From JAKJGV01 sp964617565 (GTDB taxonomy: Bacteria; Verrucomicrobiota; Kiritimatiellia; CAIQIC01; JAGNIJ01): 46,118 nucleotides of DNA. Positions 26,201-34,504 of the stretch are shown piece by piece. Position 1 is the first letter of the stretch. Each line of letters begins with the position of its first letter. The position numbers were made by a program, and so were the translations under genes. Location of the stretch: the NCBI GenBank assembly GCA_964617565.1, contig CAZTYH010000018.1, positions 1-46,118 on the forward strand, given 5' to 3'. The notes beneath the pieces were generated by a model that saw nothing but the letters and a program-made list of their open reading frames with translations, was not told the origin of the DNA and did not search any database.

Positions 26201-26485
26201 AAGGCGGGCGGCACGGGATTGAACCTGGTCGGCGCGGACACGGTCATTCATTTCGACCCGTGGTGGAATCCGGCCGTGGAGGATCAGGCTACAGACCGCG
26301 CACACCGCATCGGGCAGCAGCGCACCGTGTACAGCATCAAGATGATCACCAAGGGCACCGTCGAGGAAAAGGTTCTTGCGATGCAGAAACGGAAGAAGGA
26401 AATCATCAACGCCACGCTCAGCAAGGATGAGCAGGTCATGGAGAAGCTGACGTGGGAGGATGTGCAGATGTTATTGGAGGCATAA
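23279..26485 (+). CDS. SNF2-family helicase with N-terminal SWIM zinc finger
   Basis: The protein has 1068 aa. It has a SWIM finger at C71, C73, C83 and H85 (CPCRDSSERGIICSH). A long middle region of the bacterial SNF2-associated type follows. The SNF2 ATPase core has Walker A DDMGLGKTLQT near 626, DEAQ near 727, VLTGTPIENSVSDLWSIMDF, and the helicase C motifs LVFSQFTSML, SLKAGGTGLNLVGADTVIHF and ATDRAHRIGQ. It is a DNA-translocating ATPase of the HepA/RapA-like bacterial group; the exact role is unknown. The start at 23279 has weak Shine-Dalgarno support, and ATG at 23288 after a G-run is an alternative. It is convergent with the small secreted protein gene at 26504, 18 bp away. Confidence 0.93.
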   Translation: MSGMKAPITQKILMDWAGPRVYHDGKALFEDHIVERVEYDPPIIRGTLSYGSSSITCQLTVHPDGSAENHCPCRDSSERGIICSHVVALGMELIRRQTDPERERKAREEMRRAARLANHDESRYLKRAAEHAPGATPARLQLVLERNWRERSGSGRFPLQCLIEYENRRSPINAAPEDTVFALSRQDENILFVVEDICEGPARDRIEIPTADLINILNIHAGKPLMIEGADTPATVNAAKMASVLRMDLDRETGELILMIHTELPFSTVKEFPTYVVAGRNGWVYHAGHFWPLENLLPLPLHTIYEKPVVVPRSAVPRFFETELAVIETHLRVETEITRDLFTIEAGTPAFSLEVRGSPASLSATLRAHYNGISLTAGKADPAGHFAIPDAADIMRYTVRNPGLEHKALAQLAELGLQGECGDALSPIVGCREVLNFLASTLPRLRRMGWRVELAGRIQPFMEELDFATPVVRLRDSSDHSVFEIGFNYEDRGGQSLSEAEIQRALLKNEYFVEKDGRTILVDADAIRNARDVFADCATGEGSQPGTFRLSGIYSAYVLSSLDALDGIDVEAPPTWASHARRQNRNEKMAPEPLDAHLESVLRPYQKQGVYWLRFLERTLTCGILADDMGLGKTLQTLTWIQLQRAHPEAAGKPALIVCPTSLVENWAEEAARFTPELRVLILSGAERHERRAGIADADLVITSYALMRRDIENYTEIEFAAVVLDEAQHIKNRSTQNALAAKKLKGHHRIVLTGTPIENSVSDLWSIMDFLMPGYLGSAKLFRENYELPISNGTPEGEVAQARLRRKLHPFLLRRLKTEVAKDLPPKIEKLASCSLTRDQQLVYKQLLESSRRKLADMVAAQGFERSRMEVLKTLLRLRQTCCHLELLKLSDLQSEYPSAKMDLFFELLDEAIDGGHRVLVFSQFTSMLAILRRELEARERAYCYLDGATKERLKVVREFNMNRAIPVFLISLKAGGTGLNLVGADTVIHFDPWWNPAVEDQATDRAHRIGQQRTVYSIKMITKGTVEEKVLAMQKRKKEIINATLSKDEQVMEKLTWEDVQMLLEA

Positions 26486-26503
26486 AGAAACCATTCCGCC
26501 TTT

Positions 26504-27076
26504 TCACCGCTCAATAACAGTCACATCATCCACCAGGAACGCCCCCTCCGCCGGCCCGGTTCCCTCAAACAGGTGGATACCGAATTTGGCCTGCGCCGCC
26601 CTCTCCGGAGCCTTGGCCCGCCGTATGATCACCTTGCGCCAGCCGACACGCGACAGGCTCGGTCCCCACTCCTCGCTCGAAACGCGCGCCACCTCGCGGC
26701 CCGCTTCGTTCAACCATTCGATCACAAGATGCCCGACCACATTGCCGCGCAAAGGCTGGCCGGAGTCGTTTCTCACGTACGCCTCAAAATCATATCTCCG
26801 TCCGGGAATCACATGGATAATCTGGAGCAGCCCCTGCCCGCTTTTCGGCGCGCGATGCACCTTCATCATCGCGCATTGTGAATCGTTACGGCCGTTGCCC
26901 TCAATCAATCCTCCGCGCTGCCGCTGGGTGGAATAGTGTTCCCATGCCGTCGGCAATTGTCCGGCGCCTTCCCGGGGATCTTCAAAGTCGCCGTTATGGA
27001 GCATGTTTCCGGCGGCCACCATCACGCCGGCCACGATGAAACAACCTGATGCAACCACTGCCCCCAAGGCTCTCAT
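26504..27076 (-). CDS. Small secreted carbohydrate-binding-like protein (module A)
   Basis: The protein has 190 aa. An N-terminal signal peptide (MRALGAVVASGCFIVAGVMV) is followed by one beta-sandwich domain of CBM4/9 type: NMLHNGDFEDP at the start, VIPGRRYDFEAYVRND in the middle, and GIHLFEGTGPAEGAFLVDDV at the end. It is homologous to the 35575-36159 product; shared runs include EAGREVAR/DEGREVAR, GIHL and FLVD. It lies 34 bp downstream of the 2396-aa protein gene and is almost certainly co-transcribed with it. A glycan-binding partner is the best guess. No catalytic residues are recognised. Confidence 0.82.
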   Translation of the reverse strand: MRALGAVVASGCFIVAGVMVAAGNMLHNGDFEDPREGAGQLPTAWEHYSTQRQRGGLIEGNGRNDSQCAMMKVHRAPKSGQGLLQIIHVIPGRRYDFEAYVRNDSGQPLRGNVVGHLVIEWLNEAGREVARVSSEEWGPSLSRVGWRKVIIRRAKAPERAAQAKFGIHLFEGTGPAEGAFLVDDVTVIER

Positions 27077-27110
27077 GATGCTTCCGCCCCCTGCACTGAC
27101 GGAACAACCG

Positions 27111-30100
27111 CTACTCTACTTCCACGCGATAAAATGCGGCGCTGCCGGGCAACGACTCGGCATGCTGGTTCACCGGCGGCGTCGCGGGGATGCGCGCGCG
27201 AATCCTTTGAAACGGTGTTGCGGAGAAGAGATTCGTACCGCGCCAGACGCTGTAGGTCCTTCCTTCGACACTGTTCCATTCCAGTATCACATCCGTGCCG
27301 GATCCGGCCGTTCTTTCGCCCATGAAGAAAAATCCGGAATCCGGATCGAGCGGGCTTGAACCGGCATAAAGTTCCTGCGCGTCCGATACCCCATCGCCGT
27401 CCGAATCGGAATCCAAGTCCGTTCGCATTTGTGAAACATGACCGGTCACAACCCCGGAGGGCGTACTCAACAAGAACTCCCAGCGCGGCATGAAAGGCGA
27501 GGAATCCAGCTCCGGATCGTAAACAAGGCGCGCGACCTCAACGATCGTCCGGGTGGTTGAACTGATCAAGATCGCGTCGTCACACTTCAACGCGCCTTCT
27601 CCGGTAACACCCCCGCACCAGAGCGTGCAACGAACGGTCCTCGTGCCGGCGGGCGCGGTGCCATCCACGCGGAACAGGCGATAAACTTCGTCCACGCTCC
27701 CGGAGACCTCTGCGGTCACTTCTCCGAGCGGACTGCCCACGACATCAAGCCACTCCAGCTTTAATTCGATCGCCGATGCATTGAACCCCGCATCCCTCTG
27801 CAGCCATAACGCAAAGGTGTAAGGCTCTCCCGCCTGGCCTGCCGTGTAGTCCTGGTAGAAATAGCCGTGATCCGCAACCCACGACGCCACGGACATGGAC
27901 CACGATCCGGAGCGCGCGCCCCACGGGTATGACGTCGCGGCCATCCCGCAAGCCCAATACAACGGCACAAACTCAAAGCCTGGATTCAGCAACAGGTTTT
28001 CCGCCGGGATGCCCAGGCCGAGATCCTTGAACGCCAGCCATTTCGCTCCGTCATGGAAGACCGCCGGGTACATCGTGGATTCACTCACCCATGTCGCGCG
28101 TTGCAGAGCCCCGTGGGTCGAAAGTTTCAGGACATACAAGGTGCTGGCCGGACCCCGCACCCCTCCTGCCGCGAGGATGTACTCGCTGTCTCCCGCTCCC
28201 GCGTTCACCAGGTAATAATTCGTGTGTCCCACCTGATCGAACACCGACATGAACCCGTCATCGTCGCGCAAGGCGCCGGGCAAAATATTGAACAGGGCCG
28301 GTCCTGAATATTCCTCCCACTGCTTGTCGTTTGAGCCCGCATCCTTCTCTTCAAAAACGTTGCCATCGAGCAACGCAGACAGCTGACCGGCCAGAAGGGG
28401 ATCGGCCGCCGCCTCCGCATACAGAATGGTCGTGGCCGCCATCGCCTCTTCCGCCTGCGCGAGCGCTTCGGCCTCTCTCGGCGGCTCGGCAACCAACCAT
28501 CGCTTTCCATCGGCTTCCGACGGGGCGTACACCGAATTCATTTCCGACGCGGTGACATAGACATCGTAGCCCAGCCCCGCATGGCGAGGATCATTGAGCC
28601 ACACGCCGTAGATCGTAAAGACGTTGCCCGTCGTCACGCCGTATCCGCCGTCATACGGGGCCTTGTCCGTCTCGAAACCGCGGATCACCTTGTACGACCA
28701 GTTCGTGCCGCACAGAATATAGACGGGTGTCTTCTGCCCGCCGGGCGGCAGGTAATCCATCCAATACACTGTTTCCTTCAACGCTTCATCCAGGGTCCAA
28801 CGATAACGCGCGGAGAAGTAATATTGCGGCGGCGCATTGTAGTACATCCACGAAGCACAGCTCTGCGGTGTGATTTCTCCGTTGTGCTGCGCCGACTTTG
28901 TGTTGGCCGCATAGATCTGATCCTGCGACTGGGTGAATGAGGGACCGTTGAGATAACGCGCGATCATCCACGCCGACGCCACACCCGTGTAATTGGTTTG
29001 CTCCGCAACCGCGCGGGGAAATCCGTCCACGCCATTGGTATAAGCAAGGCGCAACACGTAACTGGTGACGTGGCCGGGATAGGAATTGGGGTCATTTGGA
29101 TCCGAGCCGGCAAGATATTCTTCCATGTTTGAATAATTGTCCCGGTCCGGATCGTCTTCCGGCTCCATGCACGTTTCACAGCCTCCATGCTGCAATTCCC
29201 AGGAATCCGGCAAACCGTCGTTATCCATATCGTAATCGTCGTCCATCGAATACACGCCGGCCTGCTCGATTTCCGTCAGCGCAGCACCATCGGCCCGCCG
29301 GACAACCAGCCGGACCTGTCCGCGCGCCGCATAATTTCTGAAGATGTACCAATCGCCGTCGGAAGGAATCGCGAAACGAGTGTGATCAATCAGTCGTCCC
29401 GCAGGCATCGAATACACGTTCGTAAGAGTGGTTGACCCATGGGCGGGAATATCCACGCTCAACCAGTTTGCCTCGAAATCGCCGCAAAGCCGATCCCCCT
29501 TGCGCGTGCGCTTACTCCAGCGGGCCGCCACGTGGGGCGATTCATCCCACCACCATGTATCTTCGCCATACTCCTGGAGCAACTGAATCCGCACATTGTC
29601 GAGAGCAGAGGCGGAGTCGTTCGAGATTGTAATTATCTGGATCACATCCTGTCCCGGGTTGTAGTGCGGCAACCCCTCTTTGTCCTTCATCGGCGCGAAT
29701 GGAAACTGCACATGCACCGAGACCGGTTGCGGCGTGGACCGAACGGCCTGGATACTGAATTCGCGTTGTGATGGAGAAACGAACCCGAGCGAAAGGATTC
29801 GCGACAGATCCACATCCGGAAAACTTGTCCACGGGATCGAAACCTGCTGCGCAAGCGAGATCACGCGTTCTACGAAGTTTGTCACGGGCAGCGAATTGGT
29901 CACCCCGTTGCCGTCCGCCACCCAAACCTGCAGGTTCGAGCCGTCGCGATTCATCGCCACCTGGAACGCGAGCACGTCGTGATCCGAAACATCCACCGGC
30001 TCGTCGCCTTCCCAGTAACCGCCGCGAATCCGGTTGGTAACGACCAACCCGGTATTCGTGCTCGTAACTTTTATGTCGTCGAAGAAGACATCCACATGGG

Positions 30101-33100
30101 CGCAGTCATGGCCTCCCACCCACAGCAGAAGCTGATCGGTTCCATCCACCGGCGCCACACGCTCGAAGTCCACATTCAGCCAGACCCCTGTGGCATACGA
30201 GCCGTCGAATTCCTGCCCATGCGCAGTCCGTCCGACCTCATTGGTGCTCTCCATCTTGATGCCGCAACGAAGCCAGTTGGTCCCGCCTTCGACCAGCTTG
30301 GCAATGAACAGGCGTCCCTGGACCCGGAGCGTTTCGCCTGAAACACAGGTGATTTGCTGCTGCAGATTGTTCCAGCTCCAGACATTGGTCTCGCCCTGAA
30401 CGGCCCAGGCCCCCCGCATCCGGGCCGAATAATCGCCCTCCCATGCGCGAAGGGTCGTGGCGTAAATATCCAGGTGATCCGCGCCGGAGGCCCAACCCAT
30501 CACGTCACCGGTCTCAAAGCCCATGTTCTCGCCAAGATGCCCATATTGATTGGTCACCACGGTGACATTGGTCGCGCCGTTGTTCGGAAAACCGAACACC
30601 GGGCCGACCTGCAATCGGCTGTCGGAAACATCAAAGCCGTACTTACCGCCGTCGCGGCGCTGAACTTCGGCCTTGATGTAATAAGAGCCCGGCGGCACGG
30701 CGGACACGTCCCAATCGTAAGCCACCTTGTGCGAATGAACGGGCACAAGAAGCAATTGCCCGTCATTGATCAACTTCCAGTCATTCGAACGGCCGTTCCC
30801 GTAATACAGGTTGGCATGGAGCGGCTCATCTTCGCCGTCGGTCGCTTGAAACTCGATCTGGTAAATCTGGTTACTCCAGTTGTTTCCCCCGTCGGGGGTA
30901 TTGGGCGCCAGGATCGTCACGCCCGGCGCAAAAACGCCACGATAGCGATACCGGGCATGCACGCGCTCGCCTTTCGCCAGGTTCTCATTCACCGGGCATG
31001 CGACCACGATGTTGTCGTTGATTTCAGAAATGGTGTTCTGCTCGAAGATGTCGAGCGAGAGGTCGCGGCCTCCGTCATTCAGCATCGTAATCTCAAACGT
31101 GCTGACCTTGCGGTAGGGCGCCTCCGTGCTGAATCCGTAGGACTGGTCTCCCCGGTCCTGCTGCATGATGTACATCACGTCGTTGCTGCGAAAACTGCTC
31201 AAACGCCGGTGATAAATATTCGTCGGCGGATTCATCGAATAATGCGTGATCCATTCACCGTCCGACTTGTTGAGCATGATCACATCGTGATCGTGCCCCT
31301 CGAAGCCTTCGTTGATCCCCATTCCGCCGCGCCAGAACATGTTCACCTGCGCGAAAACGTTCAGGGGACCATGCTCCTCGAGTACCACCGCGCGATTTGC
31401 GTAGATATCGTTCTCCACTTCGAAATAAGCGCCCTCGTCGGCCACCTGGTCCGGAGCGAAATGACCGTCGAAGCCGAGTACCCCGGTGAACCACTGGTTC
31501 GTCTTCGAGCGAACCGGCATGACGATCTTCACATAGCTGTCGTCCGGTGCGCCCCGGTTGGTCGGCGTCGTCCGCGACACCAGGCTCGCATAGGCCTCGG
31601 GGATGAGTGGCGCATCTTCCTTGTACTGGTGGATGCCGAAGATGTCCGCGGATACCGGCCGGAAGCTGCCGCCCATCACGCCGTCATAATCCGTCATGCG
31701 GAAATAGCCATTGCCGCGAATTTCGATGATGCCGGGAAACTTGGGCTCGCCGAACTCGTTGGTTCCGTACATGTGCCCGATCTTATATCCCACGAAGTAC
31801 GACGCCGGCCCCGGAATGAAGTCCGTGTAGTCATCCTCGAAAATGGACCGCACGCCGGATGCGGCATTGGGCCACGTGAAGAGATATTCTTCGTAGGAAC
31901 GGCGGCTCCATCGTCCATCGCGCCGCACGAACAGATCAATCGGCTCGATCGTCGCGCTGCCGCGCGGCACCTGCTGGATGAACCAATTGTCGCGATCCAG
32001 CAACCCATATTCCCACCCCGCGCGCAAGAAGACCTCGTTATGATCCTGGTATGTGCAATTCGGATAATCCACCATGCCGCGACTTTCCCCGTCCGTCGCC
32101 CATCCCATATGGATTTCCTGCGAGAGGAACGTAAGGTTCGTGTGTCCCGGCTCATTGCAGTTCACTGCGAGCTTCAGCGCTTTGACGTTGGAGGCGGCTC
32201 CGTTGGTCGCGACGGTGTGCAGGACGAAATACTTGTCGTACTCACGGTTGTATTCGCCGAGGTTTTCGTCGAATACGATATGCAGCGAGGTCGGCCACTG
32301 CCCGTCGTAATGCGTGACCAATCGCCTTGGCAACTGGCTCAGTGGCGAACCGACCACGTAAGTGTGGTGCGAACCGAAGGGCCCCTCGCCGAACTCCGCG
32401 CTGCTGTTGTCCCTGTCGCCCAGCACGAAGTATGGCTCGTTCGTATCAATCTCCACTGGCGCGCCGCGTAACGTGTGCCAGAGACGCGCGCAATAGATAT
32501 ACTGATCCAACTCCATCCATCCCGGCCCTTCGCCTCCCAACTCGTAAACCATGATGCTGTTGGTAATCGTGATCACCACATCGTTCGAGAATGCGCGAAA
32601 ACGCCAGCTCGCCGCCATGAGTTCAATGCTTGAAGGGTAAATGATCGGATTGGTCGAGCCGCCCGGATAACCATAGGCGTTCAGTCCCGGGTAGACGACG
32701 GGCGGGATGTCGTTTTCGTCCGGCGCGGCAGTAAGGGCCGCTGCTTCATCGCGCACGCGGTTGTACAACGATTCCACCGGCTGCGCATTGGCCGATACGC
32801 CGTCCAGCATTACCGCATCGTAGTAGATGTCCACTTCACTGCTTTTGTCATCGCCTCCGGAGTAGCCCGTGTACGTCAGTGTCAGCTTTGCATCTGTAAC
32901 GAGCCCCGTCGGGGAGTGATCACTGGAAATCTCGATGGCATCAAAGTAAATATCGGCAAGCGCCGAGCCCGACTGGACATCGCCGCAAACCATGGCGCGT
33001 AATTCGTACGTTGCCGAATTGGTGATGACGGCCATGAGCTTCATATCCAGCCACTGACCTTCAGGTGAAGTATTGTTGTAGGAATGCTCGAACGCGGAAT

Positions 33101-34301
33101 GAACGATGCCGGGGCCGGAGGGTGATTCCAGTTTCAGTCCTGCCACCACCCATCCCTTACTGCATTCCAGGTCGGCGATATACAGTTTACCTTTCGCACG
33201 AACCACGTCTCCCGATTTGAAGAAATAGCTCTGCGCAGCCTGATTCCAACTCCATCCGCTCCAGTTTCCGCTCATGCGAAGCGATCTTGTGCCGGCATAA
33301 GCCCGGGCGCTGGTCACCGTCGCGTTCAGATGGTCCGTACCAACAAACCAGCCCGTGGTATTGCCCGGCTCAAAACTGCCATTCTCGGCGTTCACGGGCT
33401 TCTTCTGCGCCCGCACGTCGTCGAAATACACTTCCGCGCTGGCCTGTCCGTTGCCGACATCACCGCACACCATGCAACGGAAGACGTAGAATCCGTCGTT
33501 AGTTACCGTGGTGGTGAATTCAAGCGTGGTCCAGCCAACGGTGCTGGTCGAAGCTTGATAAACGGATTCAATAAAGAAACCGGTCGCTTCATTTTCCAGC
33601 TTGATGCCCGCCACCGCCCAGCCGTCCGTCTTGGTGAACTCCTTCACATACACGCGCGCCTGGGCCCGCACGGTTTCGCCGCTCGTGAGCATCAGACCTT
33701 GTGAAGCATGGTTAAAGCTCCAGTTCGTCCAAACACCTGAGAATTTCGCCGCGTACTCACCCTCATCCACCGTCTCGTGCGAAAGCGCGATGTCGAGATC
33801 GTCCGCCCCCACCATCCAGTCTCTCAACGAGCCGGCTTCGAATCCGCCGTTCATGACGCCTGCGATGCCGCCGTAGATATTGAAGAACACCCAGCCCGGC
33901 TCCGGGTTTGTCCACACCTGCGAGGTGGACTCAAGCGGCCCTTCAAATTTCGCCTCCAGGCGGCCGGCCGCTTCAGCGCTCTCTGCGAGATGCGTCTTCC
34001 ACCAGACGAAACCGACCGCATTCACAACATCGCCGCCGTGCATGCTGAACGATTGGGATATCGAATTCGTGATCCAGCGGGCCGAGGAATAGGAACCCTG
34101 CATGCGGGCGGCATAGTTTCGATTGAACGTCTCATTGGTTGCCACCGAAAGGGCTATTCCGTCGCTACCTGCCACCCATCCGGAGAAATCACCCGTTTCG
34201 AAATCCGGGTTCTGAAGGGTTACAGCAGACGCATGAATAGAAGCAGATAGAAGCGATATCAGCAGCACGAGCACTAATCCACTGTTAGAGAGCGCTCTCA
34301 T
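27111..34301 (-). CDS. Giant secreted multidomain protein A (2396 aa)
   Basis: A signal peptide (SGLVLVLLISLLSASIHASA) is followed by three CBM-like beta-sandwiches (aa about 28-455), each opening with N-x-x-FE-x-G and ending in VYFDDV or IYFDAIEI. Then comes a long unrecognised region (about 470-1250) with the motif GDRDNSSAEF near 630. A fourth similar sandwich is at about 1258-1415 (GFETGDVMGWASGADHL). A calcium-type acidic repeat DMDNDGLPDSWE lies near 1690. A C39-peptidase-like segment is at about 1765-1960, with the expected active-site Cys and His apparently replaced. A fifth sandwich is at about 2095-2245 (NPGFEFVPLYW). A second acidic repeat DSDGDGVSDAQE and a tail ending AAFYRVEVE complete it. 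It is probably surface-bound or extracellular. No intact enzyme domain is recognised. Promoter and operator lie just upstream. Confidence 0.87.
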   Translation of the reverse strand: MRALSNSGLVLVLLISLLSASIHASAVTLQNPDFETGDFSGWVAGSDGIALSVATNETFNRNYAARMQGSYSSARWITNSISQSFSMHGGDVVNAVGFVWWKTHLAESAEAAGRLEAKFEGPLESTSQVWTNPEPGWVFFNIYGGIAGVMNGGFEAGSLRDWMVGADDLDIALSHETVDEGEYAAKFSGVWTNWSFNHASQGLMLTSGETVRAQARVYVKEFTKTDGWAVAGIKLENEATGFFIESVYQASTSTVGWTTLEFTTTVTNDGFYVFRCMVCGDVGNGQASAEVYFDDVRAQKKPVNAENGSFEPGNTTGWFVGTDHLNATVTSARAYAGTRSLRMSGNWSGWSWNQAAQSYFFKSGDVVRAKGKLYIADLECSKGWVVAGLKLESPSGPGIVHSAFEHSYNNTSPEGQWLDMKLMAVITNSATYELRAMVCGDVQSGSALADIYFDAIEISSDHSPTGLVTDAKLTLTYTGYSGGDDKSSEVDIYYDAVMLDGVSANAQPVESLYNRVRDEAAALTAAPDENDIPPVVYPGLNAYGYPGGSTNPIIYPSSIELMAASWRFRAFSNDVVITITNSIMVYELGGEGPGWMELDQYIYCARLWHTLRGAPVEIDTNEPYFVLGDRDNSSAEFGEGPFGSHHTYVVGSPLSQLPRRLVTHYDGQWPTSLHIVFDENLGEYNREYDKYFVLHTVATNGAASNVKALKLAVNCNEPGHTNLTFLSQEIHMGWATDGESRGMVDYPNCTYQDHNEVFLRAGWEYGLLDRDNWFIQQVPRGSATIEPIDLFVRRDGRWSRRSYEEYLFTWPNAASGVRSIFEDDYTDFIPGPASYFVGYKIGHMYGTNEFGEPKFPGIIEIRGNGYFRMTDYDGVMGGSFRPVSADIFGIHQYKEDAPLIPEAYASLVSRTTPTNRGAPDDSYVKIVMPVRSKTNQWFTGVLGFDGHFAPDQVADEGAYFEVENDIYANRAVVLEEHGPLNVFAQVNMFWRGGMGINEGFEGHDHDVIMLNKSDGEWITHYSMNPPTNIYHRRLSSFRSNDVMYIMQQDRGDQSYGFSTEAPYRKVSTFEITMLNDGGRDLSLDIFEQNTISEINDNIVVACPVNENLAKGERVHARYRYRGVFAPGVTILAPNTPDGGNNWSNQIYQIEFQATDGEDEPLHANLYYGNGRSNDWKLINDGQLLLVPVHSHKVAYDWDVSAVPPGSYYIKAEVQRRDGGKYGFDVSDSRLQVGPVFGFPNNGATNVTVVTNQYGHLGENMGFETGDVMGWASGADHLDIYATTLRAWEGDYSARMRGAWAVQGETNVWSWNNLQQQITCVSGETLRVQGRLFIAKLVEGGTNWLRCGIKMESTNEVGRTAHGQEFDGSYATGVWLNVDFERVAPVDGTDQLLLWVGGHDCAHVDVFFDDIKVTSTNTGLVVTNRIRGGYWEGDEPVDVSDHDVLAFQVAMNRDGSNLQVWVADGNGVTNSLPVTNFVERVISLAQQVSIPWTSFPDVDLSRILSLGFVSPSQREFSIQAVRSTPQPVSVHVQFPFAPMKDKEGLPHYNPGQDVIQIITISNDSASALDNVRIQLLQEYGEDTWWWDESPHVAARWSKRTRKGDRLCGDFEANWLSVDIPAHGSTTLTNVYSMPAGRLIDHTRFAIPSDGDWYIFRNYAARGQVRLVVRRADGAALTEIEQAGVYSMDDDYDMDNDGLPDSWELQHGGCETCMEPEDDPDRDNYSNMEEYLAGSDPNDPNSYPGHVTSYVLRLAYTNGVDGFPRAVAEQTNYTGVASAWMIARYLNGPSFTQSQDQIYAANTKSAQHNGEITPQSCASWMYYNAPPQYYFSARYRWTLDEALKETVYWMDYLPPGGQKTPVYILCGTNWSYKVIRGFETDKAPYDGGYGVTTGNVFTIYGVWLNDPRHAGLGYDVYVTASEMNSVYAPSEADGKRWLVAEPPREAEALAQAEEAMAATTILYAEAAADPLLAGQLSALLDGNVFEEKDAGSNDKQWEEYSGPALFNILPGALRDDDGFMSVFDQVGHTNYYLVNAGAGDSEYILAAGGVRGPASTLYVLKLSTHGALQRATWVSESTMYPAVFHDGAKWLAFKDLGLGIPAENLLLNPGFEFVPLYWACGMAATSYPWGARSGSWSMSVASWVADHGYFYQDYTAGQAGEPYTFALWLQRDAGFNASAIELKLEWLDVVGSPLGEVTAEVSGSVDEVYRLFRVDGTAPAGTRTVRCTLWCGGVTGEGALKCDDAILISSTTRTIVEVARLVYDPELDSSPFMPRWEFLLSTPSGVVTGHVSQMRTDLDSDSDGDGVSDAQELYAGSSPLDPDSGFFFMGERTAGSGTDVILEWNSVEGRTYSVWRGTNLFSATPFQRIRARIPATPPVNQHAESLPGSAAFYRVEVE
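34288..34299. promoter_or_regulatory. Perfect palindrome at start of giant gene A
   Basis: GAGAGCGCTCTC begins 2 bp inside the coding start of the 2396-aa protein. The 17-nt context TTATGAGAGCGCTCTCT is identical at the start of the second giant gene (44591-44602). A CG-centred palindrome of this type resembles LacI-family operators such as the CebR site. Confidence 0.5.
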
Positions 34302-34321
34302 AAATAAACAACAACCCCCAG

Positions 34322-34347
34322 TAGCAACGAAACCGGTTTTGTTGCTA
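34322..34347. promoter_or_regulatory. LacI-type operator O1 of giant gene A
   Basis: This is a 26-bp palindrome with outer arms TAGCAAC and GTTGCTA and core GAAACCGGTTTT; 12 of 13 base pairs are symmetrical. It starts 4 bp after the -10 box of the minus-strand promoter, so it covers the expected transcription start. That is a typical repressor position. The divergent LacI-family gene at 34505 is the likely source of the repressor. Confidence 0.75.
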
Positions 34348-34350
34348 AAA

Positions 34351-34380
34351 CCTATATCTTATTACTAAAACGATTGTCAA
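34351..34380 (-). promoter_or_regulatory. Promoter of giant gene A
   Basis: On the minus strand, TTGACA (34380-34375) and TATAGG (34356-34351) are separated by 18 bp. The -35 matches consensus exactly and the -10 matches in four of six. Predicted transcription start is about 34344, giving a leader of about 40 nt. Confidence 0.65.
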
Positions 34381-34396
34381 CAAACAAAGTAAGAAT

Positions 34397-34417
34397 AACC
34401 GGTTTATTGCTAAACCG
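34397..34417. promoter_or_regulatory. Second operator-like site O2
   Basis: AACCGGTT (34397-34404) is a perfect core, followed by TTGCTAAACCG (34407-34417). The same half-site family occurs at 34342-34352 (TTGCTAAAACC) and 34362-34372 (TTACTAAAACG). O1 and O2 centres are 66 bp apart, so looping or control of both divergent promoters is plausible. Confidence 0.5.
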
Positions 34418-34504
34418 CTTAAGGTTATGGCTTTGCTCTCCATTCGCCTCCGTGTAGTATGGAGGCCTGCACAGATGGGCAGTCGAGGACATCAAAGGAC
34501 TCCT

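Noticed and set aside
28430..29010. Active peptidase domain in giant A
   Set aside because: The expected Cys and His of the C39-like motif are not at their positions, so protease activity is not supported.
30354..32471. 705-codon plus-strand frame opposite giant gene A
   Set aside because: It has the same antisense shadow character (repeated VPxH, RRH and IV runs) and no recognisable domain.
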